A stretch of DNA of 64,000 nucleotides from DASRHT01 sp035293765 (GCA_035293765.1 DATGMF010000074.1:1-64000), one strand, 5' to 3'. Numbered from the stretch's first letter, positions 43,660 to 53,371 are shown. The notes: generated by a model not told the origin, from the letters alone. A program made the numbers and translations.

Positions 43660-43688
43660 TTGCACTTCTTTCGCCCATCGGCTATACT
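43660..43688 (+). promoter_or_regulatory. Candidate sigma70-type promoter for ung
   Basis: TTGCAC at 43660-43665 and TATACT at 43683-43688 with a 17-nt spacer, about 150 nt upstream of the uracil-DNA glycosylase start. The rest of the gap 43455-43838 shows nothing else of note. Confidence 0.45.
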
Positions 43689-43838
43689 CGTGATGAATTC
43701 GAGACTTCTTCCGTGCTCATGACCAACCATATCTCCTCTGGAAGGACACCCGATCCCGTTCGTATACTAAAGTAGTTTCAAACGAAGTCGCGATACACTA
43801 TCACTAAATTGTAATTTAAAGGAGCGTTGAACAGATTT

Positions 43839-44516
43839 ATGCAGGTAAACATCCCTGAAAGCTGGCAAACTCATCTTGCCGCTGAACTTGATAAGCCATA
43901 CTTCCATAAACTCGCGCAATTCGTGGATGAGGAGCGCCAGCACTATACCGTTTTCCCACCGGAGCCAGAGGTTTTCTCGGCCCTGCAAATAACGCCCTAC
44001 GAGCGCGTCAATGTGCTGCTGCTAGGACAGGACCCCTATCATGATGACAATCAGGCGCACGGACTGTGTTTTTCGGTCTGCCCCGGCATCAAGCCTCCCC
44101 CTTCGCTCATGAATATGTTCAAGGAACTGCAAACGGATGTCGGCTTCCGCATCCCCAACAACGGCTATCTCGTCCCCTGGGCCGAGCAGGGAATATTGAT
44201 GCTCAATGCCGTTCTGACCGTACGCGCGCATGCTGCCAACTCGCACAAAAATCATGGCTGGGAGACCTTCACGGACGCCATTATTCGCCAGGTGAATGCG
44301 AAAGACGATCCGGTCGTGTTTGTGCTATGGGGCGGCTATGCGCAGAAAAAGCTGAAACTGATTGATACGAAGCGGCACGCCGTTGTGCAGATGGCCCATC
44401 CCTCTCCGCTCTCGGCCCATAACGGCTTCTTCGGCAGCAAACCCTTCTCCGCGATCAATGCCGCCTTACGCCAGGCCAATAAACCGCCGATCAACTGGCA
44501 ACTGCCCGATCTATAG
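43839..44516 (+). CDS. ung: Uracil-DNA glycosylase, family 1
   Basis: 225 residues from the ATG at 43839. The enzyme removes uracil from DNA as the first step of base excision repair. The family-1 signatures are intact: LLGQDPYHDDNQAHGLCFSV with the catalytic Asp, and the HPSPLS loop near the C-terminus (AHPSPLSAHNGFFGSKPF). The length is normal for the family. The start is slightly uncertain: AAAGGAG lies 13 nt before the ATG, and a TTG at 43827 in frame is only 2 nt from it. Single gene. Confidence 0.97.
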   Translation: MQVNIPESWQTHLAAELDKPYFHKLAQFVDEERQHYTVFPPEPEVFSALQITPYERVNVLLLGQDPYHDDNQAHGLCFSVCPGIKPPPSLMNMFKELQTDVGFRIPNNGYLVPWAEQGILMLNAVLTVRAHAANSHKNHGWETFTDAIIRQVNAKDDPVVFVLWGGYAQKKLKLIDTKRHAVVQMAHPSPLSAHNGFFGSKPFSAINAALRQANKPPINWQLPDL

Positions 44517-44607
44517 CTGTCACCATCCCTCCATTCACTATCGTTGTATAACACAGAGGGAATGGGTAGGTTCTGTCCTTATTGGGGGATGTGCTTGACC
44601 TCGTCCT

Positions 44608-44860
44608 CCCGTAGCGACGCGATCAATCGCGTCCGCTTTAGCGCCCGTATCACCCAAAATCTCTGTCTTGCTTCCTCTTTCTTCTGTGAGGGAAGGCGCT
44701 AAAGCGGACGGGCTGAAGCGCGTCACTACGGACATTGGGAAGGCGCTAAAGCGGACGGGCTGAAGCGCGTCGCTACGGGTTGCCCTGTTACAGGGGGACG
44801 GGCGCAGTAGCTCCCCGATTGATCGTGGGAGACGGGCTGAAGCGCGTCACTACGGACATT
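44608..44860. repeat. Cluster of GC-rich intergenic repeats
   Basis: The 415-nt gap between ung and the drug exporter is filled with repeats. Two direct units, starting at 44691 and 44738 (spacing 47 nt), contain GGCGCTAAAGCGGACGGG and a following segment with AAGCGCGTC and CTACGG. A shortened third copy lies at 44832-44860, and a related inverted copy at 44608-44645 (ends in GTCCGCTTTAGCGCC). A 25-bp element at 44807-44831 (beginning GTAGCTCCCC) also occurs at 50780 and 53450. Similar motifs appear near 56855 and 61300. No coding region. Confidence 0.85.
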
Positions 44861-44931
44861 TCAGCAGACATCACCAGACTATGCGCTATTCCCAGAGGAA
44901 TGCGTTGTAATCGAAGGAGAGGATCAGAGCC

Positions 44932-46476
44932 ATGACTCGAAGCTCAGGGGTCTGGATCTTGCTTGCCACCATTCTGGGATCGAGCATGGTCTTTATCGAT
45001 ACGAGCGTTGTCAATGTGGCGCTGCCCGCGATCCAGCTAGAGCTGAACGCAACAGCGACCGGCATTCAGTGGGTGGTTGAATCCTATGCCCTCTTCCTGG
45101 CTGCTTTGATGCTGGTGGGAGGAGCGATGGGCGATATGTTTGGGCGCAAGCGTGTCTTCGCGCTGGGCATCGTCATCTTCGCGCTGGCGTCGGCGTGGAG
45201 CGGTTTCGCGCCCAATATCATCCAGCTCACGGCGGCCAGAACCGTTCAGGGCATCGGTGGCGCACTGCTCACGCCCGGCAGCCTTGCCATCATCAGAGCG
45301 TCGTTTAGCGAGGAGCAGCAGGGGCAGGCGATTGGCCTCTGGTCGGGCTTCTCCGCTATCACGGCAGCCTTTGGTCCCGTCATGGGCGGCTGGCTGGTGC
45401 AGCATGCGTCCTGGCGCTGGGTGTTCTTTATCAATATTCCTCTTGCCATCATTGTGCTGGTTGTATCGCAATGGCATGTGCCGGAGAGTTGCAATCAGCA
45501 GCGGGGTGACAGGCTGGACTGGCCCGGGGCGTTGTTAGCGACGATTGGTCTGGGGGCGCTTGTTTACGGACTGATCGAATCAAACAATCTTGGCCTGAGC
45601 AATCCCATTGTGCTTGGTACCGTTATCGGCGGGATCGCGGGCCTGATCGCCTTTATTTTCGTCGAAGCCCGCAGTCCCGCGCCAATGATGCCGCTTGGCC
45701 TCTTTCGTTCGCGCACCTTTAGCGGCACAAATCTGCTCACATTCCTGCTGTACGCGGCCCTGTCGGGAACATTGTTCTTTTTCCCCTTCAATCTCATCAG
45801 CGTCCAGGGCTACTCGCCCACGGCAGCCGGAGCGGCTCTGCTTCCCTTCACACTTCTGATGTTTCTGCTCTCGCGCTGGTCTGGCGGGCTGGTGCATCGC
45901 TATGGTTCCAGGCTGCCGTTAGTTATTGGCCCGCTCATCGCCGCGGCTGGCTTTCTGCTCTTCGCTAGAGTGGGCCTGGGTGGCAGCTACTGGACAACGT
46001 TTTTCCCCGCCGTGCTGGTGCTGGGCCTGGGCATGTCTATTACCGTGGCGCCTCTAACAACCACTGTGCTTGGCGCTGTGGAGGAGAGCCACGCCGGTAC
46101 GGCTTCAGGGATCAATAATGCTGTCTCGCGCCTGGCAGGGTTGATGGCCGTCGCCGTGCTGAGTATTTTCCTCTTGCAAGCTTTCAATCACAATCTGAAT
46201 CAGCGTCTCAATAGCCCGCAATTGAATCCCGAAGCTCGCCGAATCCTGGAGCAGCAACGTAATAAATTTGTGGGAATAGAAATACCAGGCAATGTCAGCA
46301 GCGAGACGCAAGCAGCCATACGCCAGACTGTCGCTGAAGCATTTGTCTTCGGCTTCCGCCTGGTGATGCTGATCGGATCAGGGCTCGCCATCACCGGCGC
46401 GTTCTGTGCGCTGCTCCTGGTTTCTCCGCGAGGGAAAGCTGACCAGCCAGATAAACAGGAAGAGAAACATCTATGA
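44932..46476 (+). CDS. MFS drug:H+ antiporter, DHA2 (EmrB/QacA) family
   Basis: 514 residues with about 14 membrane helices, as expected for the 14-TMS DHA2 group. Conserved points: FIDTSVVNVALPAIQ in helix 1, motif A GGAMGDMFGRKRVF after helix 2, AARTVQGIGGALLTPGSLAII (motif C region further on: GFSAITAAFGPVMGG). The family exports toxic compounds in exchange for protons; the substrate cannot be read here. ATG with AAGGAGAGG ten nt upstream. The last codon overlaps the next gene by four bases (ATGA). Confidence 0.92.
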   Translation: MTRSSGVWILLATILGSSMVFIDTSVVNVALPAIQLELNATATGIQWVVESYALFLAALMLVGGAMGDMFGRKRVFALGIVIFALASAWSGFAPNIIQLTAARTVQGIGGALLTPGSLAIIRASFSEEQQGQAIGLWSGFSAITAAFGPVMGGWLVQHASWRWVFFINIPLAIIVLVVSQWHVPESCNQQRGDRLDWPGALLATIGLGALVYGLIESNNLGLSNPIVLGTVIGGIAGLIAFIFVEARSPAPMMPLGLFRSRTFSGTNLLTFLLYAALSGTLFFFPFNLISVQGYSPTAAGAALLPFTLLMFLLSRWSGGLVHRYGSRLPLVIGPLIAAAGFLLFARVGLGGSYWTTFFPAVLVLGLGMSITVAPLTTTVLGAVEESHAGTASGINNAVSRLAGLMAVAVLSIFLLQAFNHNLNQRLNSPQLNPEARRILEQQRNKFVGIEIPGNVSSETQAAIRQTVAEAFVFGFRLVMLIGSGLAITGAFCALLLVSPRGKADQPDKQEEKHL

Positions 46477-47996
46477 CTCAACGCACTGACGCGGCGAATA
46501 TGCATGCTGATTTTACGCCTCCTTTTGTGCTCTCGCTCGATGTGGGGACCTCATCGACGCGCGCTCTGCTCTTCGATGCCACGGGCACCGTTGTGCCTAA
46601 AGTGATCTCGCAGCGCATCTATAAGCTCAATACCGCAAATGATGGTGAAGTCTCGGTTGATGCCGATGCGCTATTGGCCGTTGTCGCTCAGACCATTGAT
46701 GATGTGCTCGCCCTTGCCGGTCCGCTGGCTCAGCGGATTGGCGCGGTGGCGATAGATACCTTCTGGCATAGCCTGATGGGCGTGGATGCGCGCAATCGTC
46801 CCGTGACCCCTCTCATCACCTGGGAGGATACGCGCCCGTTTCATGCCGCGCTGGAGCTGCGTTCACAACTTGACGAAAAGGCAGTACATGAGCGCACAGG
46901 CGCGCGCTTCCATGCCAGCTACTGGCCCGCTAAACTGCGCTGGCTGTCCGCCAATCAGCCCGAAGTCTTTGCGCACGCAGCCCGGTGGCTCTCGTTTGGC
47001 GAGTACCTGCATCGCAAGCTGCTGGGAAGCTCGGTCTGTAGCCTCTCTATGGCCTCCGGCACCGGCATGCTGGTCACGCGCAAACGGACCTGGGATCGCG
47101 AGTTGATGGAGGTTTTGGGCGTGCGACCGGAGCAATTACCGGAACTGGGCGATGCAGGCGATAGCATCAAAGGGCTTACTCCCGAATATGCCACCGCCTG
47201 GCCTGCTTTGCGCGCGGTTCCCTGGTTTCCCGCGATAGGCGATGGAGCAGCGGCCTGCATCGGCTCCGGCTGTGCCACTATCGAAAACTGGTCGCTCACC
47301 GTCGGGACGTCGAGCGCCTTGCGCGTCGTAGTGGAGCCTGAGCGTGTGATCCCGCCGATGGGCCTCTGGCTCTACCTGGTCGATGCAAAACGCGCAGTCA
47401 TCGGCGGCGCTTTAAGCGAAGGGGGCAACCTGCTCACCTGGCTGGATACCGTGCTCAAGCTGCCGGTATTGCAGGAGGCGGAACAACTGGTGGCGGACCT
47501 GGAGCCGGACAGCCACGGCCTGACGCTCTTGCCCTTTATCTCCGGCGAGCGCAGTCCTGGCTGGCATGCCGACGCGCGTATGACCATCGGCGGCCTCTCC
47601 ATCCACACCACGCCGGCTGACCTGCTGCGTGCGGGCATGGAATCGCTGGCCTATCAGCTCAGCGCCGTTTACCAACAGCTGCGTGCCGCCTTGCAAGTGG
47701 AGGATAATACCATTCCCCGTCTCATCTGTAGCGGTGGCGCGCTGCTTGGCTCGTCCACCTTGCAGCATGTGGTTGCCGACACGCTGGGGGCCGAGCTCTA
47801 TCCCTCGCGCAACCATGAAGCCTCGGCGCGCGGCGCGGCCCTGCTCGCCCTCGAAGCAATGGGCCTCATCCCCAACGTTGCCCAGGCCCCGCCCGATCTC
47901 GCGAACCCCATCCAGCCCAATGATCGGTATGGCGAGATTTACAGGCGAGCGGCGGAACGGCAGCGAAAGCTATATAGGCTATTATTGGGAGAATAG
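46473..47996 (+). CDS. FGGY-family carbohydrate kinase, gluconokinase/xylulokinase-like
   Basis: 507 residues. The protein opens with the phosphate-binding motif LSLDVGTSSTRALLFD. The second FGGY signature region is represented by GGNLLTWLDTVL and AGMESLAYQLSAVYQQL, and the adenosine motif by LICSGGALLGSSTLQHVVAD. The catalytic Asp position follows ITWEDTRPF. Closest overall resemblance is to bacterial gluconokinases of the FGGY group, which phosphorylate D-gluconate to 6-phosphogluconate; xylulokinase is the alternative. It overlaps the exporter gene by 4 nt, so both are translated from one mRNA. Its end is only 16 nt from the convergent rhomboid gene. Confidence 0.88.
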   Translation: MTQRTDAANMHADFTPPFVLSLDVGTSSTRALLFDATGTVVPKVISQRIYKLNTANDGEVSVDADALLAVVAQTIDDVLALAGPLAQRIGAVAIDTFWHSLMGVDARNRPVTPLITWEDTRPFHAALELRSQLDEKAVHERTGARFHASYWPAKLRWLSANQPEVFAHAARWLSFGEYLHRKLLGSSVCSLSMASGTGMLVTRKRTWDRELMEVLGVRPEQLPELGDAGDSIKGLTPEYATAWPALRAVPWFPAIGDGAAACIGSGCATIENWSLTVGTSSALRVVVEPERVIPPMGLWLYLVDAKRAVIGGALSEGGNLLTWLDTVLKLPVLQEAEQLVADLEPDSHGLTLLPFISGERSPGWHADARMTIGGLSIHTTPADLLRAGMESLAYQLSAVYQQLRAALQVEDNTIPRLICSGGALLGSSTLQHVVADTLGAELYPSRNHEASARGAALLALEAMGLIPNVAQAPPDLANPIQPNDRYGEIYRRAAERQRKLYRLLLGE

Positions 47997-48012
47997 CAAG
48001 CGTACTGCTTTA

Positions 48013-48795
48013 TCACCATCGCTGCGAGCGGTCAACCGCGTTCGGGTGGCGTGGGAAGTAGGGGTAGGTCATCGTATTGTCGGGTGGGCGCAGCCAGGGG
48101 CGCAGGGCGAAGGTGATGATCAGACCCGCCACGAAGCCGCCAACATGGGCGAAGTATGCCACGCCGCCCATTCCCTGCTGCACCGTGCTCAATGCAGCTA
48201 TGCCGTCGAAGAATTGCAATAAGAACCACAGGCCAATCAAGATGAAAGCTGGTAAGGTGACGATGGTGAAGAAAATGAAGATGAAGATGATGGTGCGCAC
48301 GCCCGCCATCGGGAAGAGCACCAGGTAAGATGCTAACACGCCGGCAATCGCGCCGCTGGCTCCCAGGCTGGGGATGGTCGAGTTCGGGTCAACGGCAATC
48401 TGCGCCGCCGCTGCGACCAGGCCGCAGAAGAGGTAGAACGCCAGGTATGGCAGATGCCCCATACGGTCCTCCACATTGTCCCCGAAGATGTAAAGAAAGA
48501 GCATGTTGCCGCCAATATGCAGCCAGCCAGCATGCATGAACATCGAAGTGATCAAGGTCAGATAGACCGGATTGGGCGTCTGGAAGGGCAGATTGGCGGG
48601 TACTCCGGGAAGCGAGGTCTGAGGGATGCCATGTGTTATCGCTGCTGGCACAGTGGAGTAAGCAAACATAAATGCCTGGGCGTTAGCACCGAGCGATACT
48701 TGATAAAGAAAAACGGCCACATTGACGATGATCAGCCCCCAGGTTACCCACGGCAAAGTCCTGCGTGGCCCGGGATAGTCTTTTATGGGGATCAT
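48013..48795 (-). CDS. Rhomboid-family intramembrane serine protease
   Basis: 260 residues with six to seven membrane helices. The catalytic Ser is in LGASGAIAGV, and the His is in YFAHVGGFVAGL; the conserved HxxxNM motif is HIGGNMLFLYIFG. These proteases cleave within transmembrane segments of other proteins. The insertion between the first helix and the HxxxN helix (L1 loop, containing GIPQTSLPGVPANLPF) is typical of the PA/secretase-type forms. RBS AAAAGAGCAGGAGG, ATG at 48795. Convergent with the sugar kinase gene. Confidence 0.93.
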   Translation of the reverse strand: MIPIKDYPGPRRTLPWVTWGLIIVNVAVFLYQVSLGANAQAFMFAYSTVPAAITHGIPQTSLPGVPANLPFQTPNPVYLTLITSMFMHAGWLHIGGNMLFLYIFGDNVEDRMGHLPYLAFYLFCGLVAAAAQIAVDPNSTIPSLGASGAIAGVLASYLVLFPMAGVRTIIFIFIFFTIVTLPAFILIGLWFLLQFFDGIAALSTVQQGMGGVAYFAHVGGFVAGLIITFALRPWLRPPDNTMTYPYFPRHPNAVDRSQRW

Positions 48796-48956
48796 AATTG
48801 CCTCCTGCTCTTTTTACAGGGTGTATCTCATTCTCTGAAATTGTAGCAAATTGATGGGGAGCATGACATAGTGAACAATAAACCAGATGGTAAAATGAGA
48901 GAGCAGTAACTATGTGCATTTACTGCACATCTCGCCTTTGGAAGGAGCATGATGGG

Positions 48957-50750
48957 CTATAATTTCGATGGGTTCTTCGTCATAAACTTTCGCAGGTTCT
49001 CCACAAACTGCTCAGCCTGCTCCACTCCGAAAACTCCCATAATATAACGATCAGGGCGTACCAGCACGTAAATATCCTGACTATGGTGGAGGAATGCGCC
49101 CAATCGCCGCTCGCTATCTATCACCACCGTACAACCCGAATCCTGGACAACTTCCTCGGCTTCACGCTTGCCGGGCAAAATGCAGACGCAACGCGCCTTC
49201 AACCACGACCATTGTTCGGCTTTCAAGGGCGCAAAAGCCTGTGTCGGGTCGTCATAAAGTCGTAGCAGAGCAAAACCGTCGCCAAGAGCCTGATCCAGCA
49301 ATATTTGTTGCTTCTCCAGCGTCAGCACCTGCGGTTGTGGCAGCATAGCCCCTGTAAGGCGCTTGCTCTCTTTGCTGTTGCTAAAGAGCAGGCAGCCTCT
49401 AGCGTAGGGTGGTTGCGGTTTGACCTTCGCTTCTGTAAGGGCTTCACGCACGAATGGGATTGTGTTGATGGAGCGGAAAAAGAGGTCGCGCAAGAAAGCT
49501 AGCGGGCTTGCGGTGGGCATAATGATCTTGCCGAGCAGCCAGGAGAAAAGGATCATTTGCGCCACATGGGGATGGCGTTCCTGGTCGTATGTTGCCAGGA
49601 TGTGCGCGTCGGCCAATTCTTGCAGGACGAGGTGGAGTTTCCAGCAGAGATTGTGGGCGTCGCGCAGGCCGCTATTCATGCCCTGGCCGCCGAAGGGAGG
49701 CATCAGGTGTGCTGCGTCGCCAAGCAGGAAGACGCGTTGGCTGGAGAAGCGTGTCGCCAGAACAGCATGGAAGGCGTAGACGGCTCGTCGCGTGATGTGT
49801 GCTGGCTTCTCGCTCATAAGCTGCTTTTGAGCGGCTCTGGCTTGCTGGATCAGAGCTTGAATGCGCGCCGTGTCCAGCACATCCTCTTCGCGTTCGCCCT
49901 TGAGCAGCATGAACTCCCATCTGCGGCCCTTATGGGGAGCTGGCACCGTCACCGCCGGACGGGCTGGATTGCAGAAGAAGATAGCAGCGGGCAGCGGATC
50001 GTCATCATCGATGCAATCGACCACCAGCCAGCGTTGCGCGTGATCAACGGCGCGTCTGTGGCGGCTGTTTGTGCATGTCCAGGGGAGTAGCTCCGCGAGC
50101 GGGAAGCGCATCGGGATGTTGAGGGCCTGCCGGATGGCGCTTTTGCCGCCATCGCAGGCCAGCAAGTAGGCGCACTCCACCCGCAGAAGTGTCCCATCAG
50201 GGTCTCGCACTGAGAGACAGACGCCCTGCTCCTGCTGCTCGAAGCTCTCGATAGTATGCTGAAAGTACGTGCGAACGTGGGGAAAGCGGTCCAGCCCTTT
50301 GAGCAGTATTGCTTCGAAAGCGGGCTGGAAGAAGGTGGAGATGAGCGGATAGCCGTTACGGTTGCTGGTGGGAGCGACCTTCGCCAGATAGTGACCGCGT
50401 GAGAGATAGTGCGCGTCGATATCGAGCAGGATCTCGGGCAGCAGCTCCTGATCGAGGCCCATCGCCTGACAGATGCGCAACCCCTCGTCATCAATGGAGA
50501 TAGCCTTTGGAAAGCTGCTCAATGCGGCGTTGCGCTCAAAAAGCAGCGCGTCGATGCCGAGCAGGCCAAGCAGATTAGCCACAGCTAGCCCCGTTGGACC
50601 AGCTCCCACAATCACGACAGAGGCGGTGTAGGGGCAAGGGGAGGTGATGGGACGGGAAGGGGCCTCGCGCTTGCCCTGCTGCTGCCGGTGGGTGGGGGCT
50701 TCGTGCTTGCCCTGGGGACGCTCCTCGCGTTCGTCCTGCCCTGCCTGCAC
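48957..50750 (-). CDS. FAD-dependent aromatic hydroxylase (MhpA/PgaE-like monooxygenase)
   Basis: About 597 residues. The flavoprotein hydroxylase signatures are present: the dinucleotide motif VVIVGAGPTGLAVANLL, the DG motif YLLACDGGKSAIRQAL and the GD motif VFLLGDAAHLMPPFGGQGMN. The C-terminal thioredoxin-like domain follows, ending GVEQAEQFVENLRK. The enzymes use NAD(P)H and O2 to hydroxylate aromatic rings; relatives act in phenylpropionate degradation and in tailoring of aromatic polyketides, which fits the neighbouring ketosynthases. The start is uncertain: a GTG at 50750 is one nt after the stop of the upstream gene, while an earlier ATG lies inside it. The first ~40 residues are charged and repeat QGKxEAP. 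Confidence 0.85.
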   Translation of the reverse strand: MQAGQDEREERPQGKHEAPTHRQQQGKREAPSRPITSPCPYTASVVIVGAGPTGLAVANLLGLLGIDALLFERNAALSSFPKAISIDDEGLRICQAMGLDQELLPEILLDIDAHYLSRGHYLAKVAPTSNRNGYPLISTFFQPAFEAILLKGLDRFPHVRTYFQHTIESFEQQEQGVCLSVRDPDGTLLRVECAYLLACDGGKSAIRQALNIPMRFPLAELLPWTCTNSRHRRAVDHAQRWLVVDCIDDDDPLPAAIFFCNPARPAVTVPAPHKGRRWEFMLLKGEREEDVLDTARIQALIQQARAAQKQLMSEKPAHITRRAVYAFHAVLATRFSSQRVFLLGDAAHLMPPFGGQGMNSGLRDAHNLCWKLHLVLQELADAHILATYDQERHPHVAQMILFSWLLGKIIMPTASPLAFLRDLFFRSINTIPFVREALTEAKVKPQPPYARGCLLFSNSKESKRLTGAMLPQPQVLTLEKQQILLDQALGDGFALLRLYDDPTQAFAPLKAEQWSWLKARCVCILPGKREAEEVVQDSGCTVVIDSERRLGAFLHHSQDIYVLVRPDRYIMGVFGVEQAEQFVENLRKFMTKNPSKL

Positions 50751-50751
50751 A

Positions 50752-52074
50752 TCACACCGCCTTGATATTCCGTCCGCCACTCCCACGATCAATCGGGGAG
50801 CTACAGGTCGGGCGGGCGGCAAGGAAGTCCTTTTTGATTGCCAGCGCGACATTAGTGCCGCCAATGCCGCGTCCGCCGATCAGTACCGCCTGTTGCTCCC
50901 CGCTTGCTGGCTGTCGCAATGGCTGCGCCTCATCGCGCACAAGCTGCAATTGATGGGCAGGGTCGAGTTCTTCGCAGTTGATCGTGGGAGGGGCGAGATT
51001 GTGCTTGAGCGCCAGCAGCGCGAGAATCGTATCCAGAGCGCCTGCTGCGGCATAGCTATGACCGATGGCGGTGCGCGGAACGCTCAATGGGATATGCGCA
51101 AGATCGCTGCCAAAGGCCAGGTGCAACGCGGCTGCCTCCCCCTGATCGGAAGAGGGGATGGCGCGTCCGTCCAGACTGATGTAGGCGATATCTTGCGGCG
51201 CAATATTGCCTTCCTGCATGGCAAGCTTGATGGCTCTGGCGTAGCGTGTGCCGTTGGACGAGGGCGCGGTCAGGCCGTGCGCGTCGTTGGTTTGCCCGTA
51301 ACCGACAATTTCGCCGTAGATGGTCGCCCCTCGCCGGATGGCGTGCTCGTATTCCTCCAGGATGCACATGCCGGCTCCTTCGGCCAGAATCAGGCCGGCG
51401 GCGCGGCGATCAAAGGGGCGATAGGCGTTTGGGTTGTCTTTCAGGACGCAGCGAGCCTGGTGCGCCAGGACCAGCAGGATGAAGGGGTGCAGAAACGCTT
51501 CGCAGCCGCCCGTGATCAGCACATCGGCGGCTCCGCGCCTGATCGCGCCGTAGGCCATGCCTAAAGCGTCCAGCCCGCCAACAGTATCATTGACGGGCGT
51601 TTTGCAGTAGCCCTGGAGTCCGTAGCGGATGGCGGTCTGCCCGACGTTGGCGACGTGCAGCCAGGCGATGGCGGTATAGGCGCTCATAAAACGCGGGCCG
51701 CGCGTATAGAGCGCCTGCAATTGCCGCAATACAAAATCAACCCCCCCCATCGTGTTGGCAATCACCGCGCCCACGCGCACAGGGTCCTCCTGCTCGATGG
51801 CGAGGCGAGAGTCGTAGAGTGCCTCCTGAATGGCGGCGAAGGCGAAGTGGGTCATGCGGTCGGTGCGATTGACCAGTTTGCGCTCAATATAGTTTTCCGC
51901 CACGAAGTCGTCGATGGAGCCTGCAACCTGGATGGGGCCGTGGCTATGCTGCCGATGCTTGATGCCGGAGCGACCCTTGCTGGTGGCATCCCAGAATGCC
52001 TCTGTGCCGATCCCGTTGGGGGCGACGGCTCCAAGTCCGGTAATGACGACGCGTCGGTTGCTCTCAATTGCCAT
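50752..52074 (-). CDS. Ketosynthase-like chain-length factor (KS-beta)
   Basis: About 440 residues with the thiolase-fold plan of FabF. The start at ATG 52074 overlaps the preceding ketosynthase by 11 nt; a longer frame starts at 52107. Compared with its partner at 52064, the catalytic Cys is lost (Thr in VNDTVGGLDALG against ATGCSAGADAIG), the first His is replaced by Asp (SLDGRA against NSHGSS), and only the second His is kept (IGHSYAAAGA). This is the pattern of KS-beta/chain-length factors of type II polyketide synthases, which shape product length and prime by decarboxylation. The last ~17 codons derive from a dispersed repeat. Confidence 0.8.
   Translation of the reverse strand: MAIESNRRVVITGLGAVAPNGIGTEAFWDATSKGRSGIKHRQHSHGPIQVAGSIDDFVAENYIERKLVNRTDRMTHFAFAAIQEALYDSRLAIEQEDPVRVGAVIANTMGGVDFVLRQLQALYTRGPRFMSAYTAIAWLHVANVGQTAIRYGLQGYCKTPVNDTVGGLDALGMAYGAIRRGAADVLITGGCEAFLHPFILLVLAHQARCVLKDNPNAYRPFDRRAAGLILAEGAGMCILEEYEHAIRRGATIYGEIVGYGQTNDAHGLTAPSSNGTRYARAIKLAMQEGNIAPQDIAYISLDGRAIPSSDQGEAAALHLAFGSDLAHIPLSVPRTAIGHSYAAAGALDTILALLALKHNLAPPTINCEELDPAHQLQLVRDEAQPLRQPASGEQQAVLIGGRGIGGTNVALAIKKDFLAARPTCSSPIDRGSGGRNIKAV
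50780..50804 (-). repeat. 25-bp dispersed repeat within the KS-beta 3' end
   Basis: A perfect inverse copy of the 25-bp element at 44807-44831, here read as coding sequence for the C-terminal tail (SSPIDRG). A third copy with two mismatches is at 53450-53474. Confidence 0.85.
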
Positions 52075-53371
52075 TATCTTGTCCAATCCGGTCGTGTGCG
52101 AGGACAAGCACGCTATTGACCCCGCCGAAGCCGCTAGAATGCGTTAGAGCCACGTTGACCGCCGCCTCGCGTGCAAGGTTCGGCACGTAATCGAGGTCGC
52201 AGCGCGGATCAGGCTCTTCTTGATTGATTGTTGGCGGTATGACCTGCCGGTCGAGCACCAGCGCGGTGACGATGGTTTCAATGGCGCTGGCCGCCCCCTG
52301 GGTGTGACCGATCATGGATTTTGTGGCGCTGATAGGGATGTGACGCGCTCGCTCGCCAAAGACAGCTTTGTAAGCGGCTGTCTCCGCCGCCTCGTTCGGC
52401 GGGGTTGAGCTGCCGTGCGAGTTGATGTACGCCAGCTCGTCTGCGGTGATATTTGCCTCTGCCATTGCCTGGTGCAGCAGATGTCGTAAGGGCGTGCCGT
52501 CGGGCGGGAGCGAGGTCATGTGATAGGCGTTACTGTTTGAGGAGAAGGCGATGATTTCCGCGTAAATGTGCGCGCCACGCGCCAGGGCCTGCTCGCGTTC
52601 CTCCAGTAAAACAACGCCCGCACCTTCAGCCATGACGAAGCCATCGCGCCGCTGATCGTAAGGGCGCGATGCGCGCGCCGGTGCATCGTTGTAGTTGCTG
52701 CTCAACGCTCCCATGACGCAGAACACGTCAAGCACGCCGTAGCAGATCGCGGCATCGGTTCCCCCCGCGAGCATGCGGTCGGCCCGCCCTTCCTGGATTA
52801 GCCAGAATGCCTGTCCGATAGCATCCGCGCCAGCCGAGCAGCCGGTGGCGATGACGGTGCAGGGGCCGTAGAGCTGGTGATGGGCGGCGATGGCGCTGGC
52901 GGAGGCGTGCGACATCAACAGGGTTGCGGGAATAGTATCGTTCTGGTTCGCGTCCGGCTCGTATGTGCCATTGCCGGTGGCTTGCGCCCACTGCTTCTCG
53001 CCTTCCTCCAGACAGGCCATCGCCAGCCCCATGTAGACGCCGGTCTGCTCGCGCTCCTCCTCGCTCAGCGCGTTCGCCAGGCCAGCATCCTGCATGGCGA
53101 GATTGGCGGCTGCCAGCCCGAACTGGGTGGCGCGGTCCATGTGGAGGATTTCGTCGGCGCTGAGTCCGAGCTGCTGCGGGGCGAAGTCGGCAACCTCGCC
53201 CGCGATTTGTGATGGGAGCTGGCTGGCGTCAAAGCGCGTAATGTGGCTGATGCCGGAGCGACCGACGAGGCAGGCTTGCCAGAAAGGCTCTTTGCCTGTT
53301 CCATTGGGCGCAACAACGCCAAGTCCGGTGATGACGACCCGACGCAATGCATGGAGCGATGCTTTACTCAT
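52064..53371 (-). CDS. Beta-ketoacyl synthase, KS-alpha of a type II polyketide/fatty-acid-like system
   Basis: 435 residues. A FabF-type condensing enzyme with an intact catalytic triad: Cys178 in ATGCSAGADA, His319 in INSHGSSTPPNE and His356 in MIGHTQGAASA. It elongates an acyl chain carried on an acyl carrier protein by decarboxylative condensation. RBS GGAGAAGTA directly before ATG 53371; the start overlaps the stop of the upstream gene by one base (TAATG), and its own end overlaps the KS-beta gene. The KS-alpha/KS-beta pair is characteristic of type II polyketide synthases or aryl-polyene-like pathways. No acyl carrier protein or ketoreductase gene is seen in the window. Confidence 0.88.
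   Translation of the reverse strand: MSKASLHALRRVVITGLGVVAPNGTGKEPFWQACLVGRSGISHITRFDASQLPSQIAGEVADFAPQQLGLSADEILHMDRATQFGLAAANLAMQDAGLANALSEEEREQTGVYMGLAMACLEEGEKQWAQATGNGTYEPDANQNDTIPATLLMSHASASAIAAHHQLYGPCTVIATGCSAGADAIGQAFWLIQEGRADRMLAGGTDAAICYGVLDVFCVMGALSSNYNDAPARASRPYDQRRDGFVMAEGAGVVLLEEREQALARGAHIYAEIIAFSSNSNAYHMTSLPPDGTPLRHLLHQAMAEANITADELAYINSHGSSTPPNEAAETAAYKAVFGERARHIPISATKSMIGHTQGAASAIETIVTALVLDRQVIPPTINQEEPDPRCDLDYVPNLAREAAVNVALTHSSGFGGVNSVLVLAHDRIGQDNGN

Noticed and set aside
44608..44860. Possible CRISPR array
   Set aside because: Only two or three irregular units with nearly identical spacers and no cas genes nearby.
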